A stretch of 64,000 nucleotides of DNA from the NCBI RefSeq assembly GCF_013113715.1, contig NZ_CP053344.1, positions 186,001 to 250,000 of the forward strand, given 5' to 3'. Below are positions 31,974-46,938 of the stretch, in pieces (the stretch's first letter is position 1; each line of letters begins with the position of its first letter). Under the pieces are notes generated by a model, which saw only the letters and a list, made by a program, of their open reading frames with translations, was not told the DNA's origin and searched no databases. The position numbers and the translations under genes are program-made. Source of the DNA: Herbiconiux sp. SALV-R1 (lineage in GTDB: Bacteria; Actinomycetota; Actinomycetes; Actinomycetales; Microbacteriaceae).

Positions 31974-32348
31974 GTGCCAACCATTCAGCAGTTGGTCCGT
32001 AAGGGTCGCACCCCGAAGGTCACCAAGACCAAGGCGCCCGCCCTCAAGGCCAACCCCCAGCAGCGCGGCGTGTGCACCCGTGTGTACACCACCACCCCCA
32101 AGAAGCCGAACTCGGCTCTCCGCAAGGTCGCCCGTGTGAAGCTGTCGAACGGCACCGAGGTCACCGCTTACATCCCCGGCGAGGGCCACAACCTGCAGGA
32201 GCACTCGATGGTGCTCGTGCGCGGCGGTCGTGTGAAAGACCTCCCCGGTGTGCGTTACAAGATCATCCGCGGCGCGCTCGACACGCAGGCCGTGAAGAAC
32301 CGCAAGCAGGCTCGCAGCCGTTACGGCGCGAAGATGGAGAAGAAGTAA
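31974..32348 (+). CDS. rpsL: 30S ribosomal protein S12
   Basis: S12 sits at the decoding centre of the small subunit and helps set translational accuracy. The 124-residue product starts with GTG at 31974 after AAGGAG. The streptomycin-related lysines are wild type: [17 protein letters not shown] (Lys42/43) and [10 protein letters not shown] (Lys near 88). It is the first gene of the str operon. Its TAA overlaps the rpsG ATG by one base, so the pair is translationally coupled. Confidence 0.99.
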   Translation: MPTIQQLVRKGRTPKVTKTKAPALKANPQQRGVCTRVYTTTPKKPNSALRKVARVKLSNGTEVTAYIPGEGHNLQEHSMVLVRGGRVKDLPGVRYKIIRGALDTQAVKNRKQARSRYGAKMEKK

Positions 32349-32818
32349 TGCCTCGCAAGGGTCCCGCCCCGAAGCGTCCCGTTGTCGCCGACCCGGTCTA
32401 CGGCGCCCCGATCGTCAGCCAGCTGGTCAACAAGATCCTGCTCGACGGCAAGAAGGCCACCGCTGAGCGCATCGTCTACGACGCGCTCGAGGGTGTCGCC
32501 GCCAAGAACAGCCAGGATGCAGTCGTCACCCTGAAGAAGGCCCTCGACAACGTGCGCCCCACCCTCGAGGTGCGCAGCCGCCGTGTCGGTGGCTCGACCT
32601 ACCAGGTGCCGATCGAGGTCAAGCCTCACCGCGCGAACACCCTCGCGCTCCGCTGGCTCACCACCTACGCGAAGGCCCGCCGCGAGAAGACCATGACCGA
32701 GCGTCTCACCAACGAGATCCTCGACGCCTCGAACGGCCTGGGTGCCGCGGTCAAGCGCCGCGAAGACACCCACAAGATGGCCGAGTCGAACAAGGCCTTC
32801 GCGCACTACCGCTGGTAA
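32348..32818 (+). CDS. rpsG: 30S ribosomal protein S7
   Basis: S7 nucleates assembly of the 16S rRNA 3' major domain and contacts the E-site tRNA. The 156-residue sequence is fully typical, from [13 protein letters not shown] through [19 protein letters not shown] to the end KAFAHYRW. The ATG overlaps the rpsL stop. In E. coli S7 represses its own operon by binding the rpsL-rpsG junction; the one-base overlap here leaves no comparable intercistronic site, so that mode of control is unlikely. fusA follows after 45 bases. Confidence 0.99.
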   Translation: MPRKGPAPKRPVVADPVYGAPIVSQLVNKILLDGKKATAERIVYDALEGVAAKNSQDAVVTLKKALDNVRPTLEVRSRRVGGSTYQVPIEVKPHRANTLALRWLTTYAKARREKTMTERLTNEILDASNGLGAAVKRREDTHKMAESNKAFAHYRW

Positions 32819-32863
32819 ACCCCGCGCCCTCTCTTTCCCGCTCTCACCTATCGGAGGCAATCC

Positions 32864-34978
32864 GTGGCACAGGACGTGCTCACCGACCTGAACAAGGTCC
32901 GCAACATCGGCATCATGGCTCACATCGATGCCGGCAAGACCACCACCACCGAGCGCATCCTGTTCTACACGGGCATCACCCACAAGATTGGTGAGGTCCA
33001 CGACGGCGCTGCGACGATGGACTGGATGGCGCAGGAGCAGGAGCGTGGCATCACGATCACCTCTGCTGCGACCACCTGTTTCTGGAACAAGAACCAGATC
33101 AACATCATCGACACCCCCGGTCACGTCGACTTCACCGTCGAGGTGGAGCGCTCGCTGCGCGTGCTCGACGGTGCTGTCGCGGTGTTCGACGGCAAGGAGG
33201 GCGTGGAGCCCCAGTCGGAGACCGTGTGGCGTCAGGCCGACAAGTACAACGTGCCGCGCATCTGCTTCGTCAACAAGATGGACAAGCTCGGCGCCGACTT
33301 CTACTTCACGGTCGACACCATCATCAACCGCCTCGGCGCCAAGCCCCTGGTGATCCAGCTCCCGATCGGTGCGGAGTCCTCCTTCGAGGGCGTCGTCGAC
33401 CTGGTCGAGATGCGCGCGCTCACCTGGCGCGGTGACGCCAAGGGTGACGTGCAGATGGGCGCGAAGTACGAGATCGAGGAGATCCCCGACGACCTCAAGG
33501 AGAAGGCCGAGGAGTACCGTCAGGTGCTGCTCGAGACCGTCGCCGAGTCGGACGACGTGCTGCTCGAGAAGTTCTTCGGCGGTGAGGAGCTCACGGTCGC
33601 CGAGATCAAGGGCGCCATCCGCAAGATGACGGTCAACTCCGAGCTCTACCCCGTGCTCTGCGGTTCCGCGTTCAAGAACCGCGGTGTGCAGCCCATGCTC
33701 GACGCGGTCGTCGACTACCTGCCGTCGCCGCTCGACGTGCCCGCCACCGAGGGCCACGACATCCGTGACGAAGAGATCATCATCGAGCGTCACCCCGACC
33801 CGAAAGACCCGTTCGCGGCTCTCGCGTTCAAGGTCGCGGTTCACCCCTTCTTCGGTCGTCTCACCTACGTGCGCGTCTACTCGGGTCAGCTCGAGTCGGG
33901 CGGCCAGGTGATGAACTCCACCAAGGGCAAGAAGGAGCGCATCGGCAAGATCTTCCAGATGCACTCCAACAAGGAGAACCCGGTCGACTCGGTGACCGCC
34001 GGTCACATCTACGCGGTCATCGGACTGAAGGACACCACCACCGGTGACACCCTTTCCGACCCCAACAACCAGGTCGTGCTCGAGTCGATGACCTTCCCGG
34101 AGCCCGTGATCGAGGTGGCCATCGAGCCGAAGACCAAGGCCGACCAGGAGAAGCTGGGTGTCGCCATCCAGAAGCTCGCCGAGGAAGACCCGACGTTCCG
34201 CACCGAGCAGAACCAGGAGACCGGTCAGACGGTCATCAAGGGCATGGGCGAGCTCCACCTCGACATCCTCGTCGACCGCATGAAGCGCGAGTTCAACGTC
34301 GAGGCCAACGTCGGCAAGCCTCAGGTGGCCTACCGCGAGACCATCCGCAAGACGGTCGAGCGTCACGACTACACCCACAAGAAGCAGACCGGTGGTTCCG
34401 GCCAATTCGCCAAGGTGCAGATCGCGATCGAGCCGCTCGAGGTCACCGCCGAGACCGTGTACGAGTTCGAGAACAAGGTCACCGGTGGCCGCGTTCCCCG
34501 CGAGTACATCCCCTCGGTCGACGCCGGTATCCAGGATGCTCTGCAGGTCGGCGTGCTCGCCGGCTACCCGATGGTGGGCGTCAAGGCGACCCTCATCGAC
34601 GGTGCCTACCACGACGTCGACTCCTCGGAGATGGCGTTCAAGATCGCCGGCTCGATGGCCTTCAAGGAGGCTGCTCGCAAGGCCAGCCCCGTGCTGCTCG
34701 AGCCGCTCATGGCCGTCGAGGTGCGTACGCCCGAGGAGTACATGGGCGACGTCATCGGCGACCTCAACTCGCGCCGCGGCCAGATCCAGTCGATGGAGGA
34801 CGCCTCCGGCGTCAAGGTCGTCCGTGCTCACGTCCCGCTCTCGGAGATGTTCGGTTACATCGGTGACCTGCGCTCCAAGACCTCGGGTCGTGCGGTGTAC
34901 TCGATGACCTTCGAGAGCTACGCCGAGGTCCCGAAGGCTGTGGCCGACGAGATCATCCAGAAGAACAAGGGCGAGTAA
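32864..34978 (+). CDS. fusA: Elongation factor G
   Basis: Translational GTPase that drives tRNA-mRNA translocation and, with RRF, ribosome recycling. The 704-residue product begins with GTG at 32864 after CGGAGG. GTPase motifs are [13 protein letters not shown] (G1), RGITITSAA (G2), DTPGHVDF (G3) and NKMDKLGA (G4). Domains II-V follow in the usual order, with GGSGQFAKV and the domain IV loop [15 protein letters not shown] present. A near-identical paralogue (FusA2 type) is not in the window. It is the third gene of the str operon; tuf follows after a 113-base spacer. Confidence 0.99.
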   Translation: MAQDVLTDLNKVRNIGIMAHIDAGKTTTTERILFYTGITHKIGEVHDGAATMDWMAQEQERGITITSAATTCFWNKNQINIIDTPGHVDFTVEVERSLRVLDGAVAVFDGKEGVEPQSETVWRQADKYNVPRICFVNKMDKLGADFYFTVDTIINRLGAKPLVIQLPIGAESSFEGVVDLVEMRALTWRGDAKGDVQMGAKYEIEEIPDDLKEKAEEYRQVLLETVAESDDVLLEKFFGGEELTVAEIKGAIRKMTVNSELYPVLCGSAFKNRGVQPMLDAVVDYLPSPLDVPATEGHDIRDEEIIIERHPDPKDPFAALAFKVAVHPFFGRLTYVRVYSGQLESGGQVMNSTKGKKERIGKIFQMHSNKENPVDSVTAGHIYAVIGLKDTTTGDTLSDPNNQVVLESMTFPEPVIEVAIEPKTKADQEKLGVAIQKLAEEDPTFRTEQNQETGQTVIKGMGELHLDILVDRMKREFNVEANVGKPQVAYRETIRKTVERHDYTHKKQTGGSGQFAKVQIAIEPLEVTAETVYEFENKVTGGRVPREYIPSVDAGIQDALQVGVLAGYPMVGVKATLIDGAYHDVDSSEMAFKIAGSMAFKEAARKASPVLLEPLMAVEVRTPEEYMGDVIGDLNSRRGQIQSMEDASGVKVVRAHVPLSEMFGYIGDLRSKTSGRAVYSMTFESYAEVPKAVADEIIQKNKGE

Positions 34979-35036
34979 CTCCCGAGTTCTGCGGGCCTCG
35001 TAGGTTCGCGTAACATATCAACAACCCCCGCCTGAT

Positions 35037-35060
35037 TCCGGACGCGATCCAGCGTCCGGA
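35037..35060 (+). promoter_or_regulatory. Hairpin in the fusA-tuf spacer
   Basis: TCCGGACGC (35037-35045) pairs exactly with GCGTCCGGA (35052-35060) around a six-base loop, 31 bases before the tuf GTG. It has no T-tract, so it may be a leader or processing hairpin rather than a terminator. Confidence 0.6.
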
Positions 35061-35091
35061 TGACCGGCATGACAGTCCTGAGGAGGACCTA

Positions 35092-36285
<1,194 letters not shown>

Positions 36286-36296
36286 CACCGCTTCAC

Positions 36297-36330
36297 CAGA
36301 AGGGCCGTGCCTCCGGGCGCGGCCCTTCTG
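36297..36330 (+). terminator. tuf / str operon terminator
   Basis: CAGAAGGGCCG (36297-36307) pairs perfectly with CGGCCCTTCTG (36320-36330) around a 12-base GC-rich loop, 12 bases after the tuf stop. Confidence 0.88.
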
Positions 36331-36367
36331 CGTTGCCGGGGGAGCGGATGAGGTGTTGGCTGGGGCC

Positions 36368-36580
36368 ATGGCTGGATTCGATGACATCACCCGCAAGGCC
36401 AAGGCTTTCCTCGAGGAGGAGAAGGTCAAGCAGGCCCTGAAGAGCGAGCAGGCCGAAGAGGTGAGCGACAAGCTCCTCGACGGTGTCGCCAACGCCGCGA
36501 AGAAGGTCACCGGCGGCAAGCACGACGACAAGATCGATCAGGCGCGGGCCAAGGCCGACGGCGCCGTCGGCAACGAGTAG
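36368..36580 (+). CDS. Rv0909/MT0933-like antitoxin family protein
   Basis: A 70-residue, highly charged helical protein (MAGFDDITRKAKAFLEEEKV, then SDKLLDGVANAAKKVTGGKH and DQARAKADGAVG). This matches the MT0933-type antitoxin family, named after a mycobacterial toxin-antitoxin pair. No toxin gene adjoins it: upstream is the tuf terminator and 31 bases downstream is tyrS. A role as a free-standing stress or DNA-binding protein is as likely as that of an antitoxin. The ATG at 36368 is preceded only by weak purine-rich sequence. Confidence 0.75.
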   Translation: MAGFDDITRKAKAFLEEEKVKQALKSEQAEEVSDKLLDGVANAAKKVTGGKHDDKIDQARAKADGAVGNE

Positions 36581-36611
36581 TGGCGGTTCGCCGCTGGTAG
36601 GCTCGTGTCCC

Positions 36612-37922
36612 GTGTCAGATACCCCGCTCACGGTGCCGCATCCTCAGCAGAACGATTCGTCGTTCGCCGACATCTGGGATGAACTGAACTATCGGGGTCT
36701 CGTGCACGTGTCGACCGATGCCACCGCTCTTCACGAGGTTCTCGCCGGCCCGCCGATCACGTTCTACTGCGGGTTCGACCCGACCGCTGCGAGCCTGCAC
36801 CTCGGCAACCTCGTGCAGATCCTGGTCATGCGCCGGCTCCAGCTCGCCGGCCACCGGCCGCTCGGCTTGGTGGGAGGATCGACCGGCCTCATCGGAGACC
36901 CGCGCCCGACCGCTGAGCGCACTCTCAACACCAGGGAGACGGTCGCCGAGTGGGTGGGTAATCTGCGCGCACAGATCGAGCGGTTCTTGAGCTTCGAGGG
37001 CGACAACGCCGCGCGCATGGTGAACAACCTCGATTGGACCGCGCCGCTCTCGGCGATCGACTTCCTCCGCGAGATAGGCAAGCACTTCCGCGTCGGCACG
37101 ATGCTGAAGAAGGATGCGGTGTCGGCCCGGCTGAACTCCGAGGCGGGCATCAGCTACACCGAGTTCAGCTACCAGATCCTCCAGGGCATGGACTTCCTCG
37201 AGCTGTACCGCAGCTACGGATGCGTGCTGCAGACCGGGGGGAGCGACCAGTGGGGCAATCTCACCAGCGGCACCGATCTCATCCATCGCGCCGAGCAGGT
37301 GAGCGTGCATGCCATCGGCACTCCGCTCATCACGAATTCCGACGGCACCAAGTTCGGCAAGAGCGAGGGCAACGCCATCTGGCTCGACGCCGAGCTGACG
37401 AGCCCCTACGCGTTCTACCAGTTCTGGCTCAACACCGACGACGCCGACGTGATCGCCCGGCTCAAGATCTTCACCTTCCTCAGCCGCGCCGAGATCGAAC
37501 GACTCGAGACCGCTGTGGCCGAGGCGCCCTTCCGTCGGGAGGCGCAGCGCACGCTGGCGTTCGAAGTGACGTCGCTCGTGCACGGGGTCGCGGCCACGGA
37601 AGCCGCCATCTCGGCTGCTGCTGCTCTCTTCGGTCAGGGGGAGCTCGCCGACCTCGACGCGGCGACCCTGGGTGCCGCGATCGGTGAGCTGCCGAACACC
37701 AGGGTGTCGACGGGAACGACCGTCATCGAGGCTCTGGTCTCGACGGGTCTCGTCGCATCGTCGAGCGAGGCGCGTCGCGCCATCGCCCAGGGCGGTGTGT
37801 ACCTCAACAACGAGAAGGTGTCCGACGACACTGCCGACTTCACCGGAGCCGTCTTGGCGGGTGGTTTCGCCGTGCTGCGGCGCGGAAAGAAGACGCTGGC
37901 CGGTGTCGCCATCGAGGGGTAG
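36612..37922 (+). CDS. tyrS: Tyrosyl-tRNA synthetase
   Basis: Class I synthetase that charges tRNA(Tyr) in the cytoplasm. The 436-residue product starts with GTG at 36612; the first ~20 residues (VSDTPLTVPHPQQNDS) are a short non-conserved lead. The HIGH signature is present as SLHLGN, the tyrosine pocket as YCGFDPTA and QGGSDQWGN-like TGGSDQWGN, and the KMSKS loop as KFGKS. The C-terminal S4-like RNA-binding domain with SSSEARRAIAQGGVYLNNEK is complete. It is of bacterial TyrRS type. The next transcription unit is the rrn operon. Confidence 0.97.
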   Translation: MSDTPLTVPHPQQNDSSFADIWDELNYRGLVHVSTDATALHEVLAGPPITFYCGFDPTAASLHLGNLVQILVMRRLQLAGHRPLGLVGGSTGLIGDPRPTAERTLNTRETVAEWVGNLRAQIERFLSFEGDNAARMVNNLDWTAPLSAIDFLREIGKHFRVGTMLKKDAVSARLNSEAGISYTEFSYQILQGMDFLELYRSYGCVLQTGGSDQWGNLTSGTDLIHRAEQVSVHAIGTPLITNSDGTKFGKSEGNAIWLDAELTSPYAFYQFWLNTDDADVIARLKIFTFLSRAEIERLETAVAEAPFRREAQRTLAFEVTSLVHGVAATEAAISAAAALFGQGELADLDAATLGAAIGELPNTRVSTGTTVIEALVSTGLVASSSEARRAIAQGGVYLNNEKVSDDTADFTGAVLAGGFAVLRRGKKTLAGVAIEG

Positions 37923-38084
37923 GCTCCGCCGACACGCCCGGGATGCGCGGTGATTTGCGGGCCTGCGAAACATCCGCGTAATGTAGTCCCTCGTCACCCC
38001 ACAGGTGCGGAAAAAGCGGAAGAGCTTGCCGGCCTCAAGTTGGAGACACACCCCCTCGCAAGACCATCATCCGGTCAGGTCGAT

Positions 38085-38112
38085 TTGACTTCTGGAGAAC
38101 TGGTGCTAGGGT
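38085..38112 (+). promoter_or_regulatory. rrn promoter
   Basis: TTGACT (38085-38090), a 16-base spacer and TAGGGT (38107-38112). The predicted start near 38119 lies about 235 bases before mature 16S. The short spacer and GC-rich -10 are usual for actinobacterial rRNA promoters. Confidence 0.75.
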
Positions 38113-38165
38113 GGAGAAGTTGCCCGGAACGGCGGCCTGACGGCCTGGTTCCGAGGCGTCCGATC

Positions 38166-38186
38166 CTTGAGAACTCAACAGCGTGC
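38166..38186 (+). promoter_or_regulatory. BoxA-like antitermination element in rrn leader
   Basis: TTGAGAACTCAACAG lies just after a leader hairpin, the order expected for BoxB-BoxA recognised by Nus factors. Related copies lie in the 16S-23S spacer (40162-40182, TTGAGAACTACACAG) and, more degenerate, in the 23S-5S spacer (43508-43523). Confidence 0.65.
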
Positions 38187-38352
38187 ACAATGTCAAATGC
38201 CAAATACCCTGTCGGTTGACTTCGGTTGACTACAGGATTCCTTTGGAAAACATTTAGAACAACAAAGCAAGTCAGTAATGATTTGTTCTGTCAGTTTCAA
38301 ACTTGCAGCATGGTTTCAGCCTATTCCGGTTGGTCGTGTTGTGCGTATTCAT

Positions 38353-43431
<5,079 letters not shown>

Positions 43432-43566
43432 ACTACTCACATGCATGTTGTAAGGCTGGCATGTGGGGCCTGATGCTCGCGTCTACTTTGTGGTTCCCGA
43501 TGTACGGTCGAGAACCCAACACCAACACACACCGTGTTGGACTGTTGAAACCTATACATCAATAGT

Positions 43567-43685
43567 GTTTCGGCGGCCATAGCGAGAGGGAAACGCCCGG
43601 TCACATTCCGAACCCGGAAGCTAAGACTCTCAGCGCCGATGGTACTGCAAGGGGGACCTTGTGGGAGAGTAGGACACCGCCGGAC
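43567..43685 (+). rRNA. rrf: 5S ribosomal RNA
   Basis: About 119 bases with the 5S pattern: GGCGGCCATAGCGAGAGGGA near the 5' end, CCGAACCCGGAAGCTAAG, GGGAGAGTAGG and a closing stem between 5' TTCGGCGG and 3' CCGCCGGA. Exact ends are uncertain by one or two bases. The 135-base spacer before it has a degenerate BoxA-like segment at 43508-43523. Confidence 0.95.
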
Positions 43686-43694
43686 TTCTTTCGA

Positions 43695-43722
43695 AAGAGG
43701 CCAGCCTTCGGGCTGGCCTCTT
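43695..43722 (+). terminator. rrn operon terminator
   Basis: AAGAGGCCAGCC, a TTCG tetraloop and GGCTGGCCTCTT form a perfect 12-bp stem, followed by GTCGTTT. It starts nine bases after 5S and ends 25 bases before the topoisomerase ATG. Confidence 0.95.
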
Positions 43723-43747
43723 GTCGTTTAAGGAGTTTGCTGGAGGA

Positions 43748-44707
43748 ATGCCCCGCCTCCGCCGTTCCGATGCCGCCGGCATCGGCATCCGTCGTCTGAA
43801 GTCGGGTCGTGGGTTCATGTATCGCGATGCGGACGGCGCCACGATCACCGACCCTGAGCTGCGCGCTCGCATCGAGCATCTCGCGATTCCGCCGGCGTGG
43901 ACGGATGTGTGGATCGCGCCGTATGCGAACGGGCACATCCAGGCGACCGGCATCGACGGCGCCGGGCGTCGACAGTACATCTACCACCCCACATGGCGCG
44001 AGCAGAAAGACCGCATCAAGTACGACCGAGCGCTGTCGCTCGCGGAGTCGTTGCCGGCGGCCCGCCGGCAGGTCACGATCGATCTCCGCAAAGACGGCTA
44101 TGTCCGTGAGAGGGTGCTCGCGGCGGGGTTCCGGATGCTCGACACCGGCTCGCTGCGGGTCGGCAGTGAGCGGTACGCCCAGGCCCACGGCAGCCACGGC
44201 CTCACCACTCTGCTGTGCTCTCACGCCACCACGAGCGGCGACCGGGTTCATCTCTCCTTTCCGGCGAAGAGCGGGCAGGAGTGGGACTCGGAGATCGTCG
44301 ACGCCGACCTCACGTCGCTGGTGCGGAGCCTCAAGCGACGCGGGGGACAGTCGCGCCTGCTCGCCTGGAAGGACGGCGCGCGGTGGCGGCCCGTGGCCGC
44401 TGAGGAGATCAACGAGTACGTCAAGGAACGCACCGGTGGTGAGTTCACCGCGAAGGACTTCCGCACCCTGCACGGCACTGTCGCCGCTGCGGTGAGCCTG
44501 GCCCACACGGGCCCGACGGAGACCAAGGCCGCGCGCAGCCGGGCTGTCGCGCAGGCGATCAGGGATGCGGCCGCGGTGCTCGGCAACACCCCGGCGATCG
44601 CCAAGGCGAGCTACGTCGACCCTCGCGTGATCGACCACTACGCCGCGGGGGAGACCATCGACCCGGCGCGCCCCGAGACCGAGCTGCGCGCGATGCTCTT
44701 CGAATGA
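43748..44707 (+). CDS. Type IB DNA topoisomerase
   Basis: Bacterial/poxvirus-like topoisomerase IB, which relaxes supercoils through a 3'-phosphotyrosine intermediate. In the 319-residue product the catalytic set is visible: Arg137 (GSLRVGSERY), Lys174 (FPAKSGQEW), Arg239 and His242 (FRTLHGT) and the nucleophile Tyr289 (KASYVDPRVIDHY). The N-terminal domain with IEHLAIPPAWTDVWIAPYANGHIQATG is also typical. The start is taken as ATG 43748; GGAGG is very close and AAGGAG lies 12 bases upstream. Only 25 bases separate it from the rrn terminator, so its transcription may depend on read-through or on a promoter inside the rrn end. Confidence 0.93.
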   Translation: MPRLRRSDAAGIGIRRLKSGRGFMYRDADGATITDPELRARIEHLAIPPAWTDVWIAPYANGHIQATGIDGAGRRQYIYHPTWREQKDRIKYDRALSLAESLPAARRQVTIDLRKDGYVRERVLAAGFRMLDTGSLRVGSERYAQAHGSHGLTTLLCSHATTSGDRVHLSFPAKSGQEWDSEIVDADLTSLVRSLKRRGGQSRLLAWKDGARWRPVAAEEINEYVKERTGGEFTAKDFRTLHGTVAAAVSLAHTGPTETKAARSRAVAQAIRDAAAVLGNTPAIAKASYVDPRVIDHYAAGETIDPARPETELRAMLFE

Positions 44708-44750
44708 CCCTCTTGCGTTCCGGGCCGAAAAGAGCAGAATAGGGGCCAAT

Positions 44751-44851
44751 CGTTCTTACGGGAGGCTCGCCGCCAGACGCTGCGAACAGAGCTAGGCCGT
44801 GAGCGACCAGCGGATTTTGACGACTGGGCTCCGGGTTCTCCCGTAAGAACG
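44751..44851. mobile_element. 101-bp element with perfect 14-bp inverted ends (MITE-like)
   Basis: CGTTCTTACGGGAG at 44751-44764 and CTCCCGTAAGAACG at 44838-44851 are exact reverse complements, 73 bases apart. The interior has no gene and no long self-pairing. Size and ends fit a miniature inverted-repeat element, but no clear target duplication flanks it, so paired binding sites for a regulator are an alternative. It lies between the topoisomerase gene and a leaderless kinase gene whose -10 box is 36 bases further on. Confidence 0.5.
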
Positions 44852-44887
44852 TTCCCTTCCTGACACGCTGCCGAAACGTCGTGGGCA

Positions 44888-44893
44888 TAGCGT
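44888..44893 (+). promoter_or_regulatory. Putative -10 box, leaderless kinase gene
   Basis: TAGCGT is followed by six bases (GGAGTC) and the GTG at 44900. Confidence 0.5.
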
Positions 44894-44899
44894 GGAGTC

Positions 44900-45670
44900 G
44901 TGTTCACCAAGTCGTACCCCGCAGCTCCCGAGGGCTTCTTCGAGGCCGAGGCGGCCGGGCTCGCCTGGCTGGCCGCGGCCGGCGGCGCTCATTGCGTGCG
45001 GGTGGAGAGCGTCGGTGACACCGAGATCGTGCTGGAGGAGCTGCGCACCGCCCGGCCGGCGCGCGAGCAGGCGCGGCGCTTCGGAGAGCTGCTCGCGACC
45101 ACCCACCGTGCCGGCGCACCCGCGTTCGGCGCCGCGCCGCCCGGGGGCCCGGGTGTCGCCTTCATCGGTCGGCGCGAGCTGTCGATCAGGGAACACGACT
45201 CGTGGAGCGACTTCTACCCGCTCGAGCGGGTGCTGCCCTATGCCGAGCAGGCGGTCGCCCGCGGGAATCTCGGCGCCGACGGCTTCCGCACCGTCCAGCG
45301 GGCGTGCGACCTCATCCGCTCCGGCATCTTCGACGACGCCGCGCCGCCCGCACGGGTGCACGGCGACCTTTGGTCGGGGAACGTGATGTGGACGCAGACC
45401 GGGGTGGTGCTCATCGACCCGGCCGCCCATGGAGGGCACCGGGAGACCGATCTGGCGATGCTCGTGCTGTTCGGTGCGCCGTTCCTCGAGGAGATCCTCG
45501 CGGGGTACGACAAGGCGTGGCCGCTCGCCCCGGGGTGGCACGAGCGGGTGCCGCTGCACCAGCTGTTCCCGCTCGCGGTGCACGCCGTGGGCCACGGGGC
45601 GTCGTACGGCGAGGAGCTCGAGCGGGCAGCATCCGCTGTGCTCCGTCTCGGTGCAGGATCCGCGTACTGA
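44900..45670 (+). CDS. Fructosamine kinase family protein
   Basis: A 256-residue member of the fructosamine-3-kinase/ketosamine-kinase family, aminoglycoside-phosphotransferase fold, which phosphorylates sugar adducts on amines so that they break down. The catalytic loop is HGDLWSGN (residues 154-161, Asp156) and the metal-binding segment is LIDPAAHGGHRETDLAM (Asp173). It begins VFTKSYPAAPEGFFEAEAAG, so it lacks the extended glycine-loop lead of the ~290-residue enzymes; this short form appears usual in related actinobacteria. The GTG at 44900 has no ribosome site but a TAGCGT box six bases upstream. It stands alone between the inverted-repeat element and the S10 operon. Confidence 0.88.
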   Translation: MFTKSYPAAPEGFFEAEAAGLAWLAAAGGAHCVRVESVGDTEIVLEELRTARPAREQARRFGELLATTHRAGAPAFGAAPPGGPGVAFIGRRELSIREHDSWSDFYPLERVLPYAEQAVARGNLGADGFRTVQRACDLIRSGIFDDAAPPARVHGDLWSGNVMWTQTGVVLIDPAAHGGHRETDLAMLVLFGAPFLEEILAGYDKAWPLAPGWHERVPLHQLFPLAVHAVGHGASYGEELERAASAVLRLGAGSAY

Positions 45671-45687
45671 CGCGCGACACGCCCGGG

Positions 45688-45716
45688 TTGCATGTACCTC
45701 GGGAATGTGGCAAACT
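45688..45716 (+). promoter_or_regulatory. Possible S10 operon promoter
   Basis: TTGCAT (45688-45693), 17 bases, CAAACT (45711-45716). The -10 is poor and this is only the best candidate seen in the 275-base gap before rpsJ. The rest of the gap would be an S10 leader, with CAGAG/CTCTG pairing around 45822-45869. Confidence 0.35.
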
Positions 45717-45945
45717 CTTCTAGTTCAACATTTTGGGCCGCTCTGTGCGCGCCCGGATCACTGTCTTGGCAGTGCATAGCCCACGGAGCCCTGCTCCTGG
45801 ATGGTTAGGCCGCAGGCAGCAGAACAGAGCTTAATCGCAATCACCTTCTTCTTCGGGAGAACTCTGTGCGCGGTGCTTGATAGCAGAACAGCGGGCGTCC
45901 AATGCAGTCGAGGCTGTACGACGCATGAATGAGAGAGAGTCACAC

Positions 45946-46254
45946 ATGGCGGGACAGAAGATCCGCATCCGACTTAAGTCGTATGACCACGAGGTCATCG
46001 ACACCTCGGCACGCAAGATCGTCGACACGGTCACGCGCGCAGGAGCAACCGTCGTCGGCCCCGTGCCGCTTCCGACGGAGAAGAACGTGGTGGCCGTCAT
46101 CCGTTCGCCCCACAAGTACAAGGACAGCCGCGAGCACTTCGAGATGCGCACCCACAAGCGCCTCATCGACATCATCGACCCGACGCCCAAGGCCGTCGAC
46201 TCCCTGATGCGTCTCGACCTCCCGGCCGACGTCAACATCGAGATCAAGCTCTGA
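45946..46254 (+). CDS. rpsJ: 30S ribosomal protein S10
   Basis: S10 belongs to the 30S head and, with NusB, to the rRNA antitermination complex that would bind BoxA in the rrn leader. The 102-residue sequence is complete, from [18 protein letters not shown] to [12 protein letters not shown]. The ATG at 45946 follows purine-rich GAGAGAGAG; an ATG at 45925 is in frame but would add seven odd residues. It heads the S10-spc cluster; rplC follows after 24 bases. In many bacteria L4 controls this operon through the leader. Confidence 0.99.
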   Translation: MAGQKIRIRLKSYDHEVIDTSARKIVDTVTRAGATVVGPVPLPTEKNVVAVIRSPHKYKDSREHFEMRTHKRLIDIIDPTPKAVDSLMRLDLPADVNIEIKL

Positions 46255-46278
46255 GCGCGGAAGGACCAGGACTAAGCA

Positions 46279-46935
46279 ATGGCTACCACCGCTAAGACTT
46301 CCAAGGGCCTGCTCGGCAAGAAGCTCGGCATGACCCAGGTGTGGGACGAGAACAACCGTCTCATCCCCGTCACCGTCGTCGAGGTCTCCCCGAACGTCGT
46401 CACCCAGATCCGCACCCCGGAGAAGGACGGCTACTCCGCTGTTCAGATCGCCGCCGGCCAGATCGACCCCCGTAAGGTCAACAAGCCCGCGACCGGTCAC
46501 TTCGACGCCGCCGGCGTGACCCCGCGCCGTCACATCACCGAGATCCGCACCGCGGACGCCGCCGACTACACCGTCGGCCAGGAGCTCACCGCCGAAGGCG
46601 TGTTCGAGGCCGGCCAGAAGGTCGACGTCGTCGGAACGTCCAAGGGCAAGGGCTTCGCCGGTGTGATGAAGCGCCACAACTTCAAGGGTGTCTCCGCGTC
46701 GCACGGTGCTCACCGCAACCACCGCAAGCCCGGTTCCATCGGTGCCTCCTCGACGCCCAGCCGCGTCTTCAAGGGCATGCGCATGGCCGGCCGCATGGGT
46801 GGCGAGCGCGTCACCGTGCTCAACCTGGTCATCCACTCGGTCGACGCCGAGAAGGGCCTGCTGCTCGTTAAGGGCGCCGTTCCCGGTGCCAAGGGCCGCC
46901 TCGTTTTCGTTCGCAACGCAGTGAAGGGGGCGTAG
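46279..46935 (+). CDS. rplC: 50S ribosomal protein L3
   Basis: Early 50S assembly protein that reaches towards the peptidyl-transferase centre. The 218-residue product shows [37 protein letters not shown] and the loop [19 protein letters not shown] followed by [13 protein letters not shown], all typical. The ribosome site is AAGGACCAGG. Length is normal. It is the second gene of the cluster; rplD starts three bases after its TAG. Confidence 0.99.
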   Translation: MATTAKTSKGLLGKKLGMTQVWDENNRLIPVTVVEVSPNVVTQIRTPEKDGYSAVQIAAGQIDPRKVNKPATGHFDAAGVTPRRHITEIRTADAADYTVGQELTAEGVFEAGQKVDVVGTSKGKGFAGVMKRHNFKGVSASHGAHRNHRKPGSIGASSTPSRVFKGMRMAGRMGGERVTVLNLVIHSVDAEKGLLLVKGAVPGAKGRLVFVRNAVKGA

Positions 46936-46938
46936 TCG

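Larger units (their letters stand above)
37923..38352 (+). other. rrn upstream and leader region
   Basis: This 430-base gap has no gene. It contains the rrn promoter (38085-38112), a hairpin at 38125-38153 (CGGAAC and GTTCCG arms with inner GGCC pairs), a BoxA-like segment at 38166-38186, and two close copies of GGTTGACT at 38214-38221 and 38224-38231. The second TTGACT could be a -35 box of a weak second promoter (AACATT 17 bases on), but that is doubtful. The stretch just before 16S is AT-rich, as expected for RNase III processing stems. Confidence 0.6.

Noticed and set aside
32321-34831. An 836-codon minus-strand frame opposite rpsG and fusA
   Set aside because: Same antisense artefact; the plus strand encodes complete S7 and EF-G.
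34995-35091. A separate tuf promoter
   Set aside because: TAACAT at 35011 could be a -10 box, but no acceptable -35 stands 16-18 bases upstream, so it was not annotated.
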